DNA from: Lamellibrachia columna
Taxonomy: Eukaryota > Annelida > Polychaeta > Sabellida > Siboglinidae
Reading direction: 5' to 3'
DNA length: 64,000 bases
NCBI GenBank assembly: GCA_963662155.1
Contig: OY759262.1
Coordinates: forward strand, 19,652,198-19,716,197
Shown: positions 1 to 27,221 of the stretch, in pieces
Numbering within the stretch: position 1 is the stretch's first letter
Layout: every line of letters starts with the position of its first letter
Notes under the pieces: model-generated
What the model was told of the DNA's origin: nothing
Databases searched by the model: none
The model's input: the letters and a program-made list of their open reading frames with translations, nothing else
Program-made: the position numbers and the translations under genes

Positions 1-1140
1 ATTGTTTTTGTTTACTTTTATATGCACCACTATACGCTCTGATCTAATATTTTGGCAATAATAAAATTGTGCGACTCACTATAAAATTATATGAATCATG
101 AACGAACTTAATTGGTGACACGGTAATGGTATAATAGTAATAGTACTAATCAATTGCCAGGTCAAACAAAACAAAATTGGCATGTTGTGTTTTGTTTACA
201 TCGTGTTAAAACATGTGGGGAAAGACGGTCCCCATGTATATTGGGCAAGACGGTTCCTATGTCTTATCCCGCACGCACATGATCATAATGTATAAATTGT
301 ATTACACATCACCAATTATGTTTAATACATTTTATGTAATATGGACGTTGTATAATTTACATTCTACTAGCCAGTAGGCTGTAATTATGATCGACTATTA
401 CTAAACCAACATTATATTACGTATGGATTGCAAGGTGTATATTACATGTTAACTGCAATTTAAATTTAGCAAATATAATAGTCTAATATTTTGCTATCAT
501 ACCATTTGCATGTATACATTTTATGTTTGTTTAGGCAGTGTTTAGTTCATATAAGCGAAAACCACAGGGGAGGGGAGCTATTGACCGTCTTGCCCCATGC
601 AGAGAGCCGTCTTGCCCCAAGGATGGGGCAAGATGAGTGCTGTTGTACTCTTGTTACTTTTCAAATACAACTTATCCAGGTCATCAATTAGTTGAAAATA
701 CAACACACATATCTGTCTACAATATGAGCACATCAAAGACATGTTAACATAGTTTAATGGTGTACAATTTGAAAGTTTTCCTTGGGGGTTGCCCTGCCCC
801 AGGTTACCCTATTTATTATTAGTAGTAGTACTATATTAATGTCGTTAAATTAATTTGTTAAAAGTACATCATACTGTATACAATATTTCTAATACATGCA
901 AGAATATTGATCAAAACGTCCCCACGATATCGTAGTATACAGGCCATCAACACGATGCGCTGTGGAGGTAGGATGTTAGAGCAATTAACGTACACATTCG
1001 CTGTCAGCAGCGATCCAAATAAAGGCTGCTGTCCGACTCATTAACAACGGTAATCGTTACGGCTATAGACAGTTATTAACAGCCATGTAAGAAGTGCAGT
1101 GAACTAATGCGTGATCTTCACATTCTCCACTAACAGTCTA
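1..1140. other. AT-rich intergenic DNA with GGGGCAAGA-type repeat pieces
   Basis: No gene seen. Short GC-rich phrases of one type recur (ggggaaagacgg near 217, gggcaagacgg near 242, ggggcaagatgag near 623). The stretch near 790-812 ends ctgccccaggttaccc followed by TA, which is the reverse complement of the terminus of the 21,521 TIR element. It is probably a decayed copy of that family. Confidence 0.4.
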
Positions 1141-1189
1141 ACTCGGGCATTTTCAGTGAGGGTGTGGCAGGGGTTTCAATCTCCCACCT

Positions 1190-1502
1190 ATTTTGGAGGC
1201 CAAGCTCCCATCTCCTAACTGTTTGTGGGGCCAAACTCCCACCTGCTACCATTTTGAGAGTCCACCTCCCCCACGTAGTTTTAGGACCAACCTCCCATCA
1301 TTTTTAGGACCAACCTCCCATCATTTTTAGGCCAACCTCCCATCATTTTTAGGACCAACCTCCCATCATTTTTAGGCCAACCTCCCATCATTTTTAGGCC
1401 AACCTCCCATCATTTTTAGGACCAACCTCCCATCATTTTTAGGCCAACCTCCCATCACTTTTAGGTCCAACCTCCCATCATTTTTGGGCCAACCCTCCCA
1501 AC
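1190..1502. repeat. 22-23 bp minisatellite (CTCCCATCATTTTTAGG)
   Basis: About ten units containing ctcccatcatttttagg(a)ccaa run from about 1283 to 1500. Longer, more divergent units (ctcccatctcctaact, ctcccacctgctacc) lie at the left edge. Units differ mainly by presence or absence of one A. Confidence 0.85.
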
Positions 1503-1945
1503 TGCCACTTCCTGCCAAACCCCAATTAGTGTGTGGGTAATTAAAAACAATATGCTAAGGTGTTAAGGCTAAACTTCACATCGGATATCTCATTGCCGGC
1601 ATTGGTAACGAGTCAAAACTGTCCCAAAATGTGAAAAGGTCCCACAATAGAATGGATTGCCTGGTACCATTTTGATATGTGACCGTTTCGACTAAGATCT
1701 CATTCGATTCACCGACAGTTATGTCTATATTAGTTCATTCAGAAGACGGATGTAGTCCGTTCTCCGTGTAGTACGACATGACATTAACAGAATAGACGTT
1801 GTCAAACAAACACACGGACAACAAAATGACACAGTTGTGACTATAACCGAAGCCGAGAAGCCAAGGCAAATGCAATCTAAACTAAAGTCTATGGCTAGGG
1901 CCTATGCTAGCTAAGCCTAAGCCTACTGAGTCATGAAACACTTAC
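1503..1945. other. Unique intergenic DNA
   Basis: Between the minisatellite and the candidate divergent exon. No ORF, repeat or RNA gene that I can support. Confidence 0.4.
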
Positions 1946-2010
1946 TGGTATTTCCCAGGAACGGACTTTTTCCGAGATATAGATTTCGTAAATACCGTCG
2001 ATTCTGTCAT
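1946..2010 (-). CDS. Candidate first coding exon of a divergent minus-strand gene
   Basis: On the minus strand an ATG at 2010-2008 (context aaaATGACA) opens MTESTVFTKSISRKKSVPGK followed by Y, then meets a strong donor CA|GTAAGTG at 1945. Exon end phase is 2. The start lies about 320 bp from the SPATA17 start, head to head. In vertebrates SPATA17 is also head to head with GPATCH2, but this short peptide does not resemble the GPATCH2 N-terminus I know. I see no further exon in the 1.9 kb to the window edge. It could be a chance ORF next to a chance donor. Confidence 0.27.
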
Positions 2011-2329
2011 TTTATGTTTGGCAACAGATGTCGTGATGCACTTCACACTATGCTACGACCATGTTACAAAACTTTATGCAACTGTTAAACTTTCTCCCCG
2101 TCGCTGACAGCCATGTTGTTTATTGTTGCTACGGTCCATTGTCGAATGTCGTAAAATCTCTACATTTGTCATTTCACTCCAGACTGTTCACAGATGTCAA
2201 CCTTAGTTGTAAATTTAGCATAAGTTATTGTTGATGGTGTTTCAACGCATATAAAATGTATAAATGAAATATCTTATTTACGACAACCTCAATTGGCAGC
2301 GCTGTTACCTTGACGATAGAAACTACAAA
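2011..2329. promoter_or_regulatory. Probable SPATA17 promoter, possibly bidirectional
   Basis: This is the 319 bp between the SPATA17 start codon and the divergent candidate start. No clear TATA box sits at a fixed distance. An inverted CCAAT (ATTGG) lies at about 2292-2296. No full RFX X-box was found. Confidence 0.35.
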
Positions 2330-16442
<14,113 letters not shown>

Positions 16443-16815
16443 CACCATGTGAACTTTGACCTTCGAAGTGACATCTGGCAGCAGCCAGGAGAATTAGAAT
16501 GTTGGCGAATGCAGTTCAGCCGTAATGGATACATTATACCGACATTAAAGAAATTCAGTGACTACGTTAAGGTGCAGAAAAGTAGTCAAGATGTGTGACA
16601 AAATAATAGTTGATTCACGATGGATGATATAATAATATATACATTACCTTCCTATGGATGGCAAGTTTTAATGTACATATTCATGTACAAACTGGATACT
16701 AGAAACATCTAAGAGGTGCACCAAACATTGAGTAAGTTGTTGTTTGTATATATTGTGTGTTTTGCAGAGAATGTTTTTACTGTTATCAATAATAAAGCTT
16801 GGGCTGGGCAAACTT
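16443..16815 (+). other. Probable SPATA17 3' untranslated region
   Basis: AT-rich non-coding sequence follows the stop codon. The first good polyadenylation signal is AATAAA at 16791-16796, so the transcript may end near 16,815. The cleavage site itself is inference. Confidence 0.5.
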
Positions 16816-17647
<832 letters not shown>

Positions 17648-17838
17648 TAATCTGATTATAGTTATTTTTCCTCTAAACCCGGCAGTTTATGAATGCACTG
17701 TACGTGTTTTACTATGGTATTATGTTAAACATCGGTCTTCCAAGTTGTGCTATCATAATGATGATAATAATGTGTTATATCCAGATAAATTAGTGATAAC
17801 GCGTTTGAAGCTTACCCACTCGTCAAATTCTGACAATT

Positions 17839-17905
17839 CGCAACGCGAGTCTAACAGGCGAATGAAGTAATTCACTCCGATGCTAGTTAGTCTTCATTCG
17901 CTAGG
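17839..17905. repeat. Small inverted repeat (GCGAATGAAG / CTTCATTCGC)
   Basis: Ten-base arms gcgaatgaag and cttcattcgc face each other across about 35 bp. A related agcgaatgaagact occurs at about 52,679. Function unknown. Confidence 0.5.
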
Positions 17906-18408
17906 TGCCGACACTGGATACATCAAGTATCTCGCCAGCCTCGGTTATCTAAACTCCGAGATGTGGCGCCACTGTTTGGTATACAAGCCAGAGCTTGGAA
18001 TCCGAGCTTAGGTTCCATTGTGACGGAACCCGGGTGCATACCGAGATTCTGTGTACATAATATAATTTGGTTCCCATCCGGGGATTTGGCTAACTCATCA
18101 AATAAAAGTAAACTTTTATCAGTCATTCGAATCAACTTGATTATATTAACTGTCACACTAAAACGTAAAATCGTGCTAAATAAATTTATCGTGTAGAATC
18201 TCGATAACGACGCTGACTGGCTGCTGGCGCTTCGCGGTAACACCTACACAGTCAAACCACGTATGTGAAGCCAGGCTCTTGTCTGCGAGATCACGAAGGC
18301 GAGCGAGAGTCGGATAAGCGAAACTAGCAATCTGCAAACTTACCACACAAACACAGGTGTTCAGCACGAATACGTAACAGGCCTTTGTGCGTTCTGTCGA
18401 TTCAACAT

Positions 18409-18717
18409 CAGCAGCGGATCCAGGGGGTCGTAGGTGTTTCAAGACCCCCTCCCACGCCATGGAGGGGAGGTCTTAGACCCCCTACACCCTGTGTCGGTGG
18501 CAAATATTATGGTAGAGGAACACGTATATAGACCTACATCGGAACTAGTTTCAATGTAAAGACTGACGTATTAGCAGCCGGCTAATAGTAACCCTTATGT
18601 AGGTAGAACGACACATGTGTCGCCCCCTCCCAGTTCTTTAGTAGAATGACACATGACTACGACTGACTCAGAGCCCCCCCCCTCCCTCCGCCGCCAGCAA
18701 GCCTAGATACGTCCCTG
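18409..18717. mobile_element. hAT-like MITE
   Basis: The left end CAGCAGCGGATCCAGGGGG and the inverse of the right end CAGGGACGTATCTAGGC are imperfect TIRs of the CAGnGGCGGATCCAGG class. Length is 309 bp. The flanks do not show a clear 8-bp duplication. Confidence 0.5.
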
Positions 18718-19506
18718 AATATTTGACTTGCCGTCAACAAATGGCGCGCAGTGTGCTATCGCACCTCGTTCATGGCCCGACCTCAGGGTGGTCAGTTACC
18801 GCAGAGAGCGTTGTGTCTAGTGGGGCCTAAAATTCCTCAGTCCAGTTATATTTTGTGGTTATCTGCAATATTTTCCCCTTAACATATTGTCAGTGGCCTG
18901 ACCGCGCTGGCCTATCGAGATAAGCCCATGCACGTATAATTATTTCGCTTAGTGGACGTTTAATTAATGCGCTTACGAAGTTTGCAGTTATCGTCCCGTT
19001 TGGTAGTTCACGTTCGTTATCCGTGTATAGTGAGAATATTTAAATTAAATTAGTCTCGCCTATAAAATAACCGGTACGATGTCACTGAAATGGAATATGA
19101 AAAAGTGTGATGGACATATTGAAATTGTTGCGTCGTTGTTACACTATGTTAGATGCATCGGTTGTGGAATGATAGGCCTAATCATCTCTGTGTGCTAAAT
19201 TGTGAGATAATTCATTATTCACTGGCCACATCACCGCGTCGGTGCATACACTGCATGCAGCAGTCTCCGGAAGAACGCAATTCAAGTGGAATTCGTTGGT
19301 GATGATATTGAACGTACGCTAAAAATTGTGACCCGCCGTGAATCCAATACGCATGCTTACGTCGAGCCTTTTAGGTAGGCCCTATAACTAATATGGTGGC
19401 ATTAGTAACATATTTCTCGTTGTGTGACACGTGCGGTGAGCCGACTGGACAGACGCACAGAGCCATCGTGAGAGATGAAGATGATGACCCGAAGGTCCGA
19501 TGGACG
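18718..19506. other. Unique intergenic DNA
   Basis: No ORF of note, no recognisable repeat. Slightly richer in CpG than the SPATA17 introns. Confidence 0.4.
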
Positions 19507-20123
19507 TAAAACTAGCCTGCGTGCACGGGGTCACCTAAAACTAGCCTGCGTGCACGGAGTCACCTAAAACTAGCCTGCGTGCACGGGGTCACCTAAAACT
19601 AGCCTGCGTGCACGGGGTCACCTAAAACTAGCCTGCGTGCACAGAGTCACCTAAAACTAGCCTGCGTGCACGGGGTCACCTAAAACTAGCCTGCGTGCAC
19701 GGGGTCACCTAAAACTAGCCTGCGTGCACGGGGTCACCTAAAACTAGCCTGCGTGCACGGGGTCACCTAAAACTAGCCTGCGTGCACGGGGTCACCTAAA
19801 ACTAGCCTGCGTGCACGGGGTCACCTAAAACTAGCCTGCGTGCACGGGGTCACCTAAAACTAGCCTGCGTGCACGGGGTCACCTAAAACTAGCCTGCGTG
19901 CACGGGGTCACCTAAAACTAGCCTGCGTGCACGGGGTCACCTAAAACTAGCCTGCGTGCACGGGGTCACCTAAAACTAGCCTGCGTGCACGGGGTCACCT
20001 AAAACTAGCCTGCGTGCACGGGGTCACCTAAAACTAGCCTGCGTGCACGGGGTCACCTAAAACTAGCCTGCGTGCACGGGGTCATCTAAAACTAGCCTGC
20101 GTGCACGGGGTCATCTAAAACTA
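19507..20123. repeat. 29-bp minisatellite, 21 copies
   Basis: Twenty-one full 29-bp units plus a partial unit. The unit contains taaaactagcctgcgtgcac then ggggtcacc. A few units carry agag for gggg or tcat for tcac. The last two units share the tcat variant, which suggests stepwise growth. Confidence 0.97.
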
Positions 20124-20356
20124 ATCATCTTATTAATTTTACTTAAAACAAACAACGCGGGTCACTTGGTAGTTCGTAAGTGACTGTCAGGACACATAAC
20201 ATTATTACAGAAATATCACTCTTAACGCGCAAAGTACTGGTAGACGACTTCTACAGTATATGTAGGAATAACTGTGTTTCTTCGCATTATACTGAATAGG
20301 CGGCTTCCTTTGAATTGTCTAGCCTACTTTTGCATATTTCGTCCAACAATTAATGG

Positions 20357-20461
20357 GTGAACGTGAAGACAACTGGCCCCATCAGCGAGTAGTGAACGTG
20401 AAGACAACTGGCCCCGTCAGCGAGTAGTGAACGTGAAGACAACTGGCCCCGTCAGCGAGTA
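20357..20461. repeat. 35-bp tandem repeat, 3 copies
   Basis: Three units containing gtgaagacaactggcccc and gtcagcgagtag; the first has atcagc. Confidence 0.92.
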
Positions 20462-20524
20462 GCGCCTCCCTCCTTTGATACCACAAATATAGGTACATGA
20501 AAAAGGAGTAGAAGCGTGAATGTT

Positions 20525-20870
20525 GTTGCTCTCCTCTTTATCCCTGCAGTCCTGTGTGAGGCTGACACCGACACCGGCCGTCGACTTTTTTCACCTTCTT
20601 CTTTGTCACTAGTTCCGTTTCACTGCCGTCTCCACCAAATGTCTCCACCCCCCCCCCATCCCTCGTCCCATTCTCTACTCCCCTCCCACTCCCGCCAAAT
20701 GTCTCGCTCTTCACGTAGTCCTTTCATCTCAGTCTCGATCTTCCTCTTCTCCCTCCACCCTCCACTCTAAGCGCTTCCGCTCTCTTCGTCAGCCGTTCCC
20801 TTCCATTATTTCCACGTGTCCAGCCCACTTTAGGTGGCTCCTCGCCAGCCTCTTCGTGAAACTTACTTTC
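20525..20870 (-). mobile_element. RTE-like retroelement tail fragment
   Basis: The minus-strand conceptual frame contains a stop and reads GRRGRSRLR then KDYVKSETFGGSGRGVENG, similar to RLRWMDCVKRDRFGNIGRGV at 4,385-4,612. Both look like C-terminal remnants of one element family. Decayed. Confidence 0.4.
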
Positions 20871-21159
20871 ATGATGCAACTGCAAAACCTTTTACTTTGA
20901 CAATTGCAGTTTCGTTGTGTGGTGGCAAAACATCCGCTACTTAGGTTAAGCACACTATGTTATGGATCTCCAATGGGGAAGTAACCAACTGAACTGAGAC
21001 AACATTTAAAAAAATCGGCGAAGGCAGTTAATAGAAAATTAGTCACTATTAAATAATAATGTCGCCTCGGACCACTGGGATATATTGCTGGAAAACATAA
21101 ATAGTGTCTGGGAATATTAGAATCGCAGTATTTTGTTTTCGCTCCGAGCAGCCATCGCT

Positions 21160-21240
21160 AGTAGAATACAAGATGGCGGCGCGCAGTGTAAACTGGGTAA
21201 TTCGTATTGCTTACACAGATATTGTGACGTCATCAATTAC
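21160..21240 (+). promoter_or_regulatory. Possible promoter-like island (YY1 and CRE motifs)
   Basis: AAGATGGCGGC at about 21171 matches the YY1 consensus, and TGACGTCA at about 21226 matches a CRE/ATF site. They lie 55 bp apart, beside the GAA tract. The ATG gives MAARSVNW before a possible donor GTAATT. No downstream exon was recognised, so a gene is not claimed. Confidence 0.25.
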
Positions 21241-21294
21241 GCGCTATTGCGAGGCATCGCTACGAGAACTCATAGTATATTTCCCCAGATAATA

Positions 21295-21326
21295 ATAAGA
21301 AGAAGAAGTAGAAGAAGAAGAAGAAG

Positions 21327-21358
<32 letters not shown>

Positions 21359-21470
21359 GAAGAAGAAGAAGAAGAAGAAAAAGAAAAAGAAGTAGAAGAA
21401 GAAGTAGAAAGAGTAGAAGAAGAAGAAGAAGAAGTAGAAGAAGAAGAAGTAGAAGAAGAAGTAGGGAGAA
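21295..21470. repeat. (AGA)n purine tract with GTA interruptions
   Basis: About 175 bp of agaagaagaagt type sequence. One strand is almost purely purine, so triplex (H-DNA) formation is possible. Long Arg-rich and Leu-rich frames across it are artefacts. Confidence 0.96.
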
Positions 21471-21520
21471 GAAGAGCAGGAGCATGCCGATTGGTTGTTG
21501 ATTATAATGCTTGATAGGTA

Positions 21521-22107
21521 GGGTAAGGTGGGGCAAGGAGCTCCCTTAAGGGGAAATCCTATGCGGGAAAGAATAATTTCGGTAGGTATATGCTATGTAC
21601 GATCTAGTTCGTTATATTAGGTACATTCCGTGTGTTGAAATTGTTGACGTATCTAGTGTCTGAAATAAGTCATAGCCATTTTAGCGGAGGTTCCTATGGT
21701 GGGGTAAGAAGCCCACCCACGGGGCAAGAAGCCCCCTCTGGGCGTTTGCAATATTATCTTTCTTTATTTGATGATTGTTTCCATATATCGCCCACAACCG
21801 ATACATTTATGCCACTACTGTAATCACATTTGCCTGTTGTATGCAATAAGTTCTTTGGTCTCAGTTTCCCGTGACTATTCTACATACCCCGGTAGTCTCA
21901 CTTTGGTTAGGACGATTTTTATAATTACGAATTTTACTGTCAATAGCATACCGCGTGTTTTGCTTCTGCTATAATCGTACTGCAACAAAATGGACATGGC
22001 GATATGCGACTCCATCTGGCTATGTCGAAATTCTTATTTTAGAGCCTCAAGGCTAGATGGAACTGGTAGTAATTTCTCGCATATGGACGCCTTTCTCCAC
22101 CTTGCCC
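21521..22107. mobile_element. TA-flanked TIR element (GGGTAAGGTGGGGCAAG)
   Basis: The left end is GGGTAAGGTGGGGCAAGG directly after TA. The right end is CCTTTCTCCACCTTGCCC directly before TA, a close inverted copy. Length is 587 bp, with similar phrases inside (ggggtaagaagccc, ggggcaagaagcccc). The TA flanks suit a Tc1/mariner-like or similar non-autonomous element. No transposase frame is visible. Confidence 0.5.
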
Positions 22108-22736
22108 TACTAGTATGGGAGACCAATGTTAGTTGTTACAATTTTCAGTTAAAGTCACTTTTTTATGTAAAGTACGTTATATGTATTATTTCTGTCAACG
22201 TATATATGGAATGTATTATTCGCATTAATAAAGTGTACCATACCAATGATATTCCATGTTATATTTAGGTAGATATAAGTTTCCTAGGCGTGGTCCACTG
22301 TAACAATTATAGCCCCGTAAGTGGGGCAGATTTTTTACATCACACGGGGCATGTTGTTACAGCAAAGAAAATGTATATCCCAAAGTAAGTGTCATGTTAC
22401 TGTTATTACATTAATTGGGTTAAACCCACTTATACATCTTATACACAGTGTGCATAACAATGTAGGTGTTCACAGCTTCATAGACTACGCTTTTCGTGGT
22501 TAGTTACAAAAGGGACACATTCCCCTGATTCTGACATAACAAACAATTGTGAATGGAATATAAATTATTAAATGGAGTATGAAATAGTGAATGACACTAT
22601 CTATGTAATGCGAGTTCTACTTGATTGAATGATACACGCACGTACGCACTCACGCACAAAGGCACGAACACCCACATTTCAACGAATCGTGCACAATTTA
22701 TTAATTGCTGAAATTGGACTGTGCCATAAAGAGTTT

Positions 22737-22900
22737 TAACAAGATTGCCACCCAAGGCAAAATACTCAGACAAGTGGACAAGGAAGCCATTGGCTTATCT
22801 AGAGTCCAACAATTTCCATATATGTGTCCTGAGATATTTGGTAATGTTGTTGTTAAACACATTCGCGCTGTTAACATTTACACTACTGGTTATACAATAG
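22737..22900 (-). mobile_element. CR1-like LINE 3' end fragment (family A)
   Basis: Contains aacaagattgcc, gtggacaaggaagccattgg and cttatctagagtccaacaat, the reverse complement of the shared 3' tail of the family A copies. Heavily truncated. Confidence 0.78.
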
Positions 22901-23439
22901 TACGTAAGAAACAAAGCGTTCACACGATATTGTTAAATAAATTCAGTTCTTGTAGTAATTGTCAGCACACAACTCACTGGCAGAGCCATCTTTGCGAGCC
23001 GCCCGAGCGTTGCCACAATTGTAGCAACTTGCCCCAAACACATTTTTTTGTAGTTGAACGTACGTCGACGATAACAAATCCTGAATTTCAGTTTAACGGC
23101 TTCTTGGTATAACCCCTAATACAACATAGTAAATGTTTCAAGTTTCATTCACGAAACATAAAAAGTGGCTGCGTGAGATGGTATTATGTGGACATACCGA
23201 AAACAATTTTAGGTGGTTAAAATGGTGTTTTTGTCCACAAATCGTTAATTTCATCTTCTTAACTCCCGATTTTTGGAAAGTGGACTTCCAACCATCTACT
23301 GCCCACGATGACTCCATACGCGGGCTGTGTTTTCGTAAACCGACCCTGTAACAACCTGCCCGTGTCTCCCCAATAGATCTAAATGAAATATGATATCGGA
23401 CACGACGCCAGTGCAGAGATTTTAGCAGTGGCAATGAAT

Positions 23440-23700
23440 AAGAAAAACGAAGAAACCGGGATACAATATATCGAAGGGAATGGTGGAGGGTGAAAGAGGC
23501 AGGGAAAGACCAACAGCCACATGGACAGACAACATCAAGGCGTGGATGGGATATATTGGAAGGACTGGTGGAGGGTGAAAGAGGCAGGGAAAGACCAAGA
23601 GCCACATGGACAGACAACATAAAAGTGTCGACGTGGAAAAGGACATATGTAGATCTGGCCAGAACGGCACAGTGCAGACAGGGGTGGTTACCCATTATCC
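23440..23700 (+). mobile_element. RTE-like LINE C-terminal fragment with internal duplication
   Basis: The frame reads GLVEGERGRERPRATWTDNI then ARTAQCRQGWLPII, typical of RTE-type LINE C-termini (GxRGRGRPRxxWxDNIxxW). The ggagggtgaaagaggcaggg to cagacaacat block occurs twice about 91 bp apart. The first copy is out of frame. Confidence 0.62.
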
Positions 23701-23859
23701 GGGGGGGGTGCACTCAATACGTCATAAGTAGGCCCTATACAATTTTCCACGTTTTATGCATATGTTTTTTGCGCCAAAGCATGCACGTTGATGCACGCAC
23801 AGGCGTTTTGGTTATTAAGGGTACTAAAAAAATCCCCGTCCCCAGGAAAGAATAACTTG

Positions 23860-26760
23860 ATAGTTCATAGTGACAGTCATAATAGCACTTTTTACCAAAT
23901 AGGTGATCGCTTTTATGAAAATGGCTAGGTGAAGTAGTCGTGGTTCCTGCGATTGTTGGAAGTTAACGTTTTACGTAGCGACCATTTGATTTACCATAAA
24001 ATCCACTAAGAACCCTTGGTATACGGGGTATTTCGAAAAAATAAAGGCGTTAAGTTTCATTCGTGGGGTCGTAGATTAATCCCTGAAACTTTGGCGCCCG
24101 ATGTGCAAGCCGTCTAGGAGGAAAAAGAGAACACAACCATGCTTATACAAACATACAAATATACAAACATATGCAGCTCGATTATAGTTAGATGCATGCA
24201 TTTAGATCAAGTGTGCTTTCATTTCAGGGCAACATACGTTATATTAGTTAACTTTAATCTATGAATAAAACATGTTAGTGAATTAACCTATGTCGTGCAT
24301 TATGGAACAATTGAAATGGTGTACGTTAAATTAAGAATATGTATTTGGTTGTATTCCAACTTGAAAACGGTATAATGTTGGCATATGTCTAAAACGAGTT
24401 TAGAGGGGGTCAGTTAGATAAATTCTCAAGGATGGTATACTGGCAGCGTAATGAGTGCCCCCTTCCCCCGAGTCCAATAGAGCCGACTTCCGAGACGAGA
24501 TGACACCGCGTGTTGTCGCTGATCATCATCAGACTGACACGTGACCGCGTCTACCACCCGTTGGTCGGCGGGCTCCAACATCAATGCCGCAAACGCTGAT
24601 GACACTTGCTAGCGTTGTCCACATATTGTTGTTTGTTTTCTTGCTGGACATCGGTAACTGATGCAATCACGACTGTCCTCTGTCCACGGTGGGCAGAGGC
24701 GGCGCTGTGACAATCGCACACGCGGGCAAATTAGCGCCCTCCGAACAGACGGGCGTCGAGAGTGACACTGTGATTGTTGTCAGTCGTTGGCAGCATAATT
24801 GAATTAGATCTCATCGGCGAAGGCGCGCACACCTGCTTTAGTCATGGTTGCTCAGGTAAATTGTAACAAATTCAGGTATTTCTTATGCACATCCAGAAAA
24901 TTGCGCGTGATTTTGTAATTGCTATATCCGTATAGCGCTTGCAGTCAGATTTGAAATTACGTTGAAGTTCTTTGTTTGAAAATAAAGGTTAAGATGAAAC
25001 GCTCCCACATAAGAGACCATTAGCCTAGACGAGCCGAAGAAGCTGTATGCAATTACTTTGTATGATAAAATGCAATGTACTCCAAAACGATGCACATTAA
25101 AAAGCATGTCAGGAACCAAACGGAAATAACTCACACACAGCATCTTGTATCTGTCAATCAACCGTTTCTCGTTGGCCCGTTGCTGCGTGTCAAAGTCGTA
25201 GTCTTGTATACGCTGATGTCCTCATCATATTTAATAGCAGTGCTGCCGACCCAATAATGCACATTCCTTGGGTGTTGACTAACACTAGCTACACAGTAAA
25301 TGTGCGAACGCGGAATTTTTTTTTTTACATAAGCTACACAATTGTCAGAATAATTATATCATAACAATGCGTCACGCCTATGATGTCTAGTTAATGCTGC
25401 TGTAGTTGCCATGCCTGGTGGAAATTTCGTTACAAAACGTGTTTACAAATCTCGACATGTCGAGTCAAACCCGTTGCTCCAAACTACAGAAGAACAACAT
25501 TTAGGCCTAAGCGAAGTTTCGGTTTCAACGAATGCGAAGGGTCGGTTTCAACGATGTAATTATTACACTTCTTTCCGATTCCCCTTGTTTACTGGCGATG
25601 TGTCAGTAATGGGCCTGTGCTCAGTTCTCTAATTAGTTGATAAACCTAATCCGCTAAATGGTGTATATGTGTCATGTGTGAAATGCCTATGTTTTAGTAG
25701 CATCATGTTTTAGTAGCATCATGTTTTAGTAGCATCATGTTATACGACCTTTCAACCTTTCTTCTTCAGTATTCCCAACCACTGACGTATCTAGAGGATC
25801 TCGCAAAGGGGAGGGGGGGGGGCAAGTTTATGTTCACCCGTTAGTTTCCATGTAGTTTACGCAACAGTTCGTAGACTATTCAAAGAAAATTCAAGTAAAT
25901 TGGGGGACCACGGACCAGTAAATATGCCACTATTCACAACAGAATGCTCTATTCACTTCCATATACCATCTTTAGACATCGTGTATCGTCCACGTTTGAT
26001 GTTTTATCATACGGAAGAGCTGATGTCGTAAAGTTCATCGCTCAAGCAAGCGATAGACACGCGTGAGATGAAGTCGGTCTGGTCTGGCTCGTGTCAACGT
26101 CCGTCAAGCTGTGGTGTATAATTGCTCGGGCTTCACCCGGCAATAAGTTCCACGATGTGCACTGTTTCAGCTGTTCTCCTTTCTTTCGTCGCCACCGAAA
26201 ACCACGACCGATGCGTCAATATCGGATTACGTCGACTTTTAATCGACAAACTGACGAAGTTGCATCTAAATTAACTGGCATACGACGAATTCCCAATCCG
26301 CTTCGCCACCCGGGCTAATATCCCGCAATAATACGGCTTGCTTTCAGCGCCCGCATCCATCATTTATAGACACAATGACGCCAGTCGACAAGCATCTCTA
26401 ACGCCGATGCAGTCCCATTAAAATCTGCGGCGCAGGTGGCGCGGCAAAGGTACGAAATCCCGTTCATTTTCCCGTGTCCTAATCCCACTGAGCTGGCGCG
26501 CGCCATTAGCGCTGTCATCAAAAGACGCGCGACCGATTTACGTCCGAATCAAAACAAGGCCGGGTGGCCGATGCGTCAGAGGAGGTCTGAAGAGGGTCTC
26601 TGCGTCCGGGAGGGATCCCCCCAGACGGTCGTCCGCCTCTTGTCGCGTCTGTAGTCACAGGTTCGCTTTCAGCCAGATCAGTAACTCACTATCTGCTCGG
26701 CAATTAGCATAGTTCCCCGATTGTCCGTTTGGAGTGCGTATTGCAGCATTATTAGTTTTT
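23860..26760. other. Unique intergenic DNA with GC-richer islands
   Basis: No supported gene. 24,460-24,860 and 25,990-26,660 are CpG-richer and low in repeats, and look like conserved non-coding or regulatory sequence. The second contains tgtcatcaaaag (Meis-like plus TCF-like half sites). A short triple repeat catgttttagtag lies at about 25,690-25,740, and CACTGACGTATCTAGAGGATC near 25,783 resembles one hAT MITE end. Confidence 0.35.
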
Positions 26761-26767
26761 CCAGTAC

Positions 26768-27218
<451 letters not shown>

Positions 27219-27221
<3 letters not shown>

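Noticed and set aside
1..2000. GPATCH2 exon expected head to head with SPATA17
   Set aside because: No minus-strand frame resembles the known GPATCH2 N-terminus or a G-patch domain.
2011..2329. RFX X-box expected for a ciliary gene promoter
   Set aside because: Only half-sites such as GTTGCTACGGTCCA were found; not a credible match.
21133..21536. Arg-rich (+) and Leu-rich (-) frames
   Set aside because: Both come from the AGA/TCT tract.
22705..23112. 135-codon open frame with several Cys and His residues
   Set aside because: Its first part is an antisense LINE tail; the Cys/His spacing fits no zinc-finger class I can name.
24825..24860. Possible first exon ATGGTTGCTCAG before GTAAAT
   Set aside because: Only four codons and no second exon identified; too weak to list as a gene.
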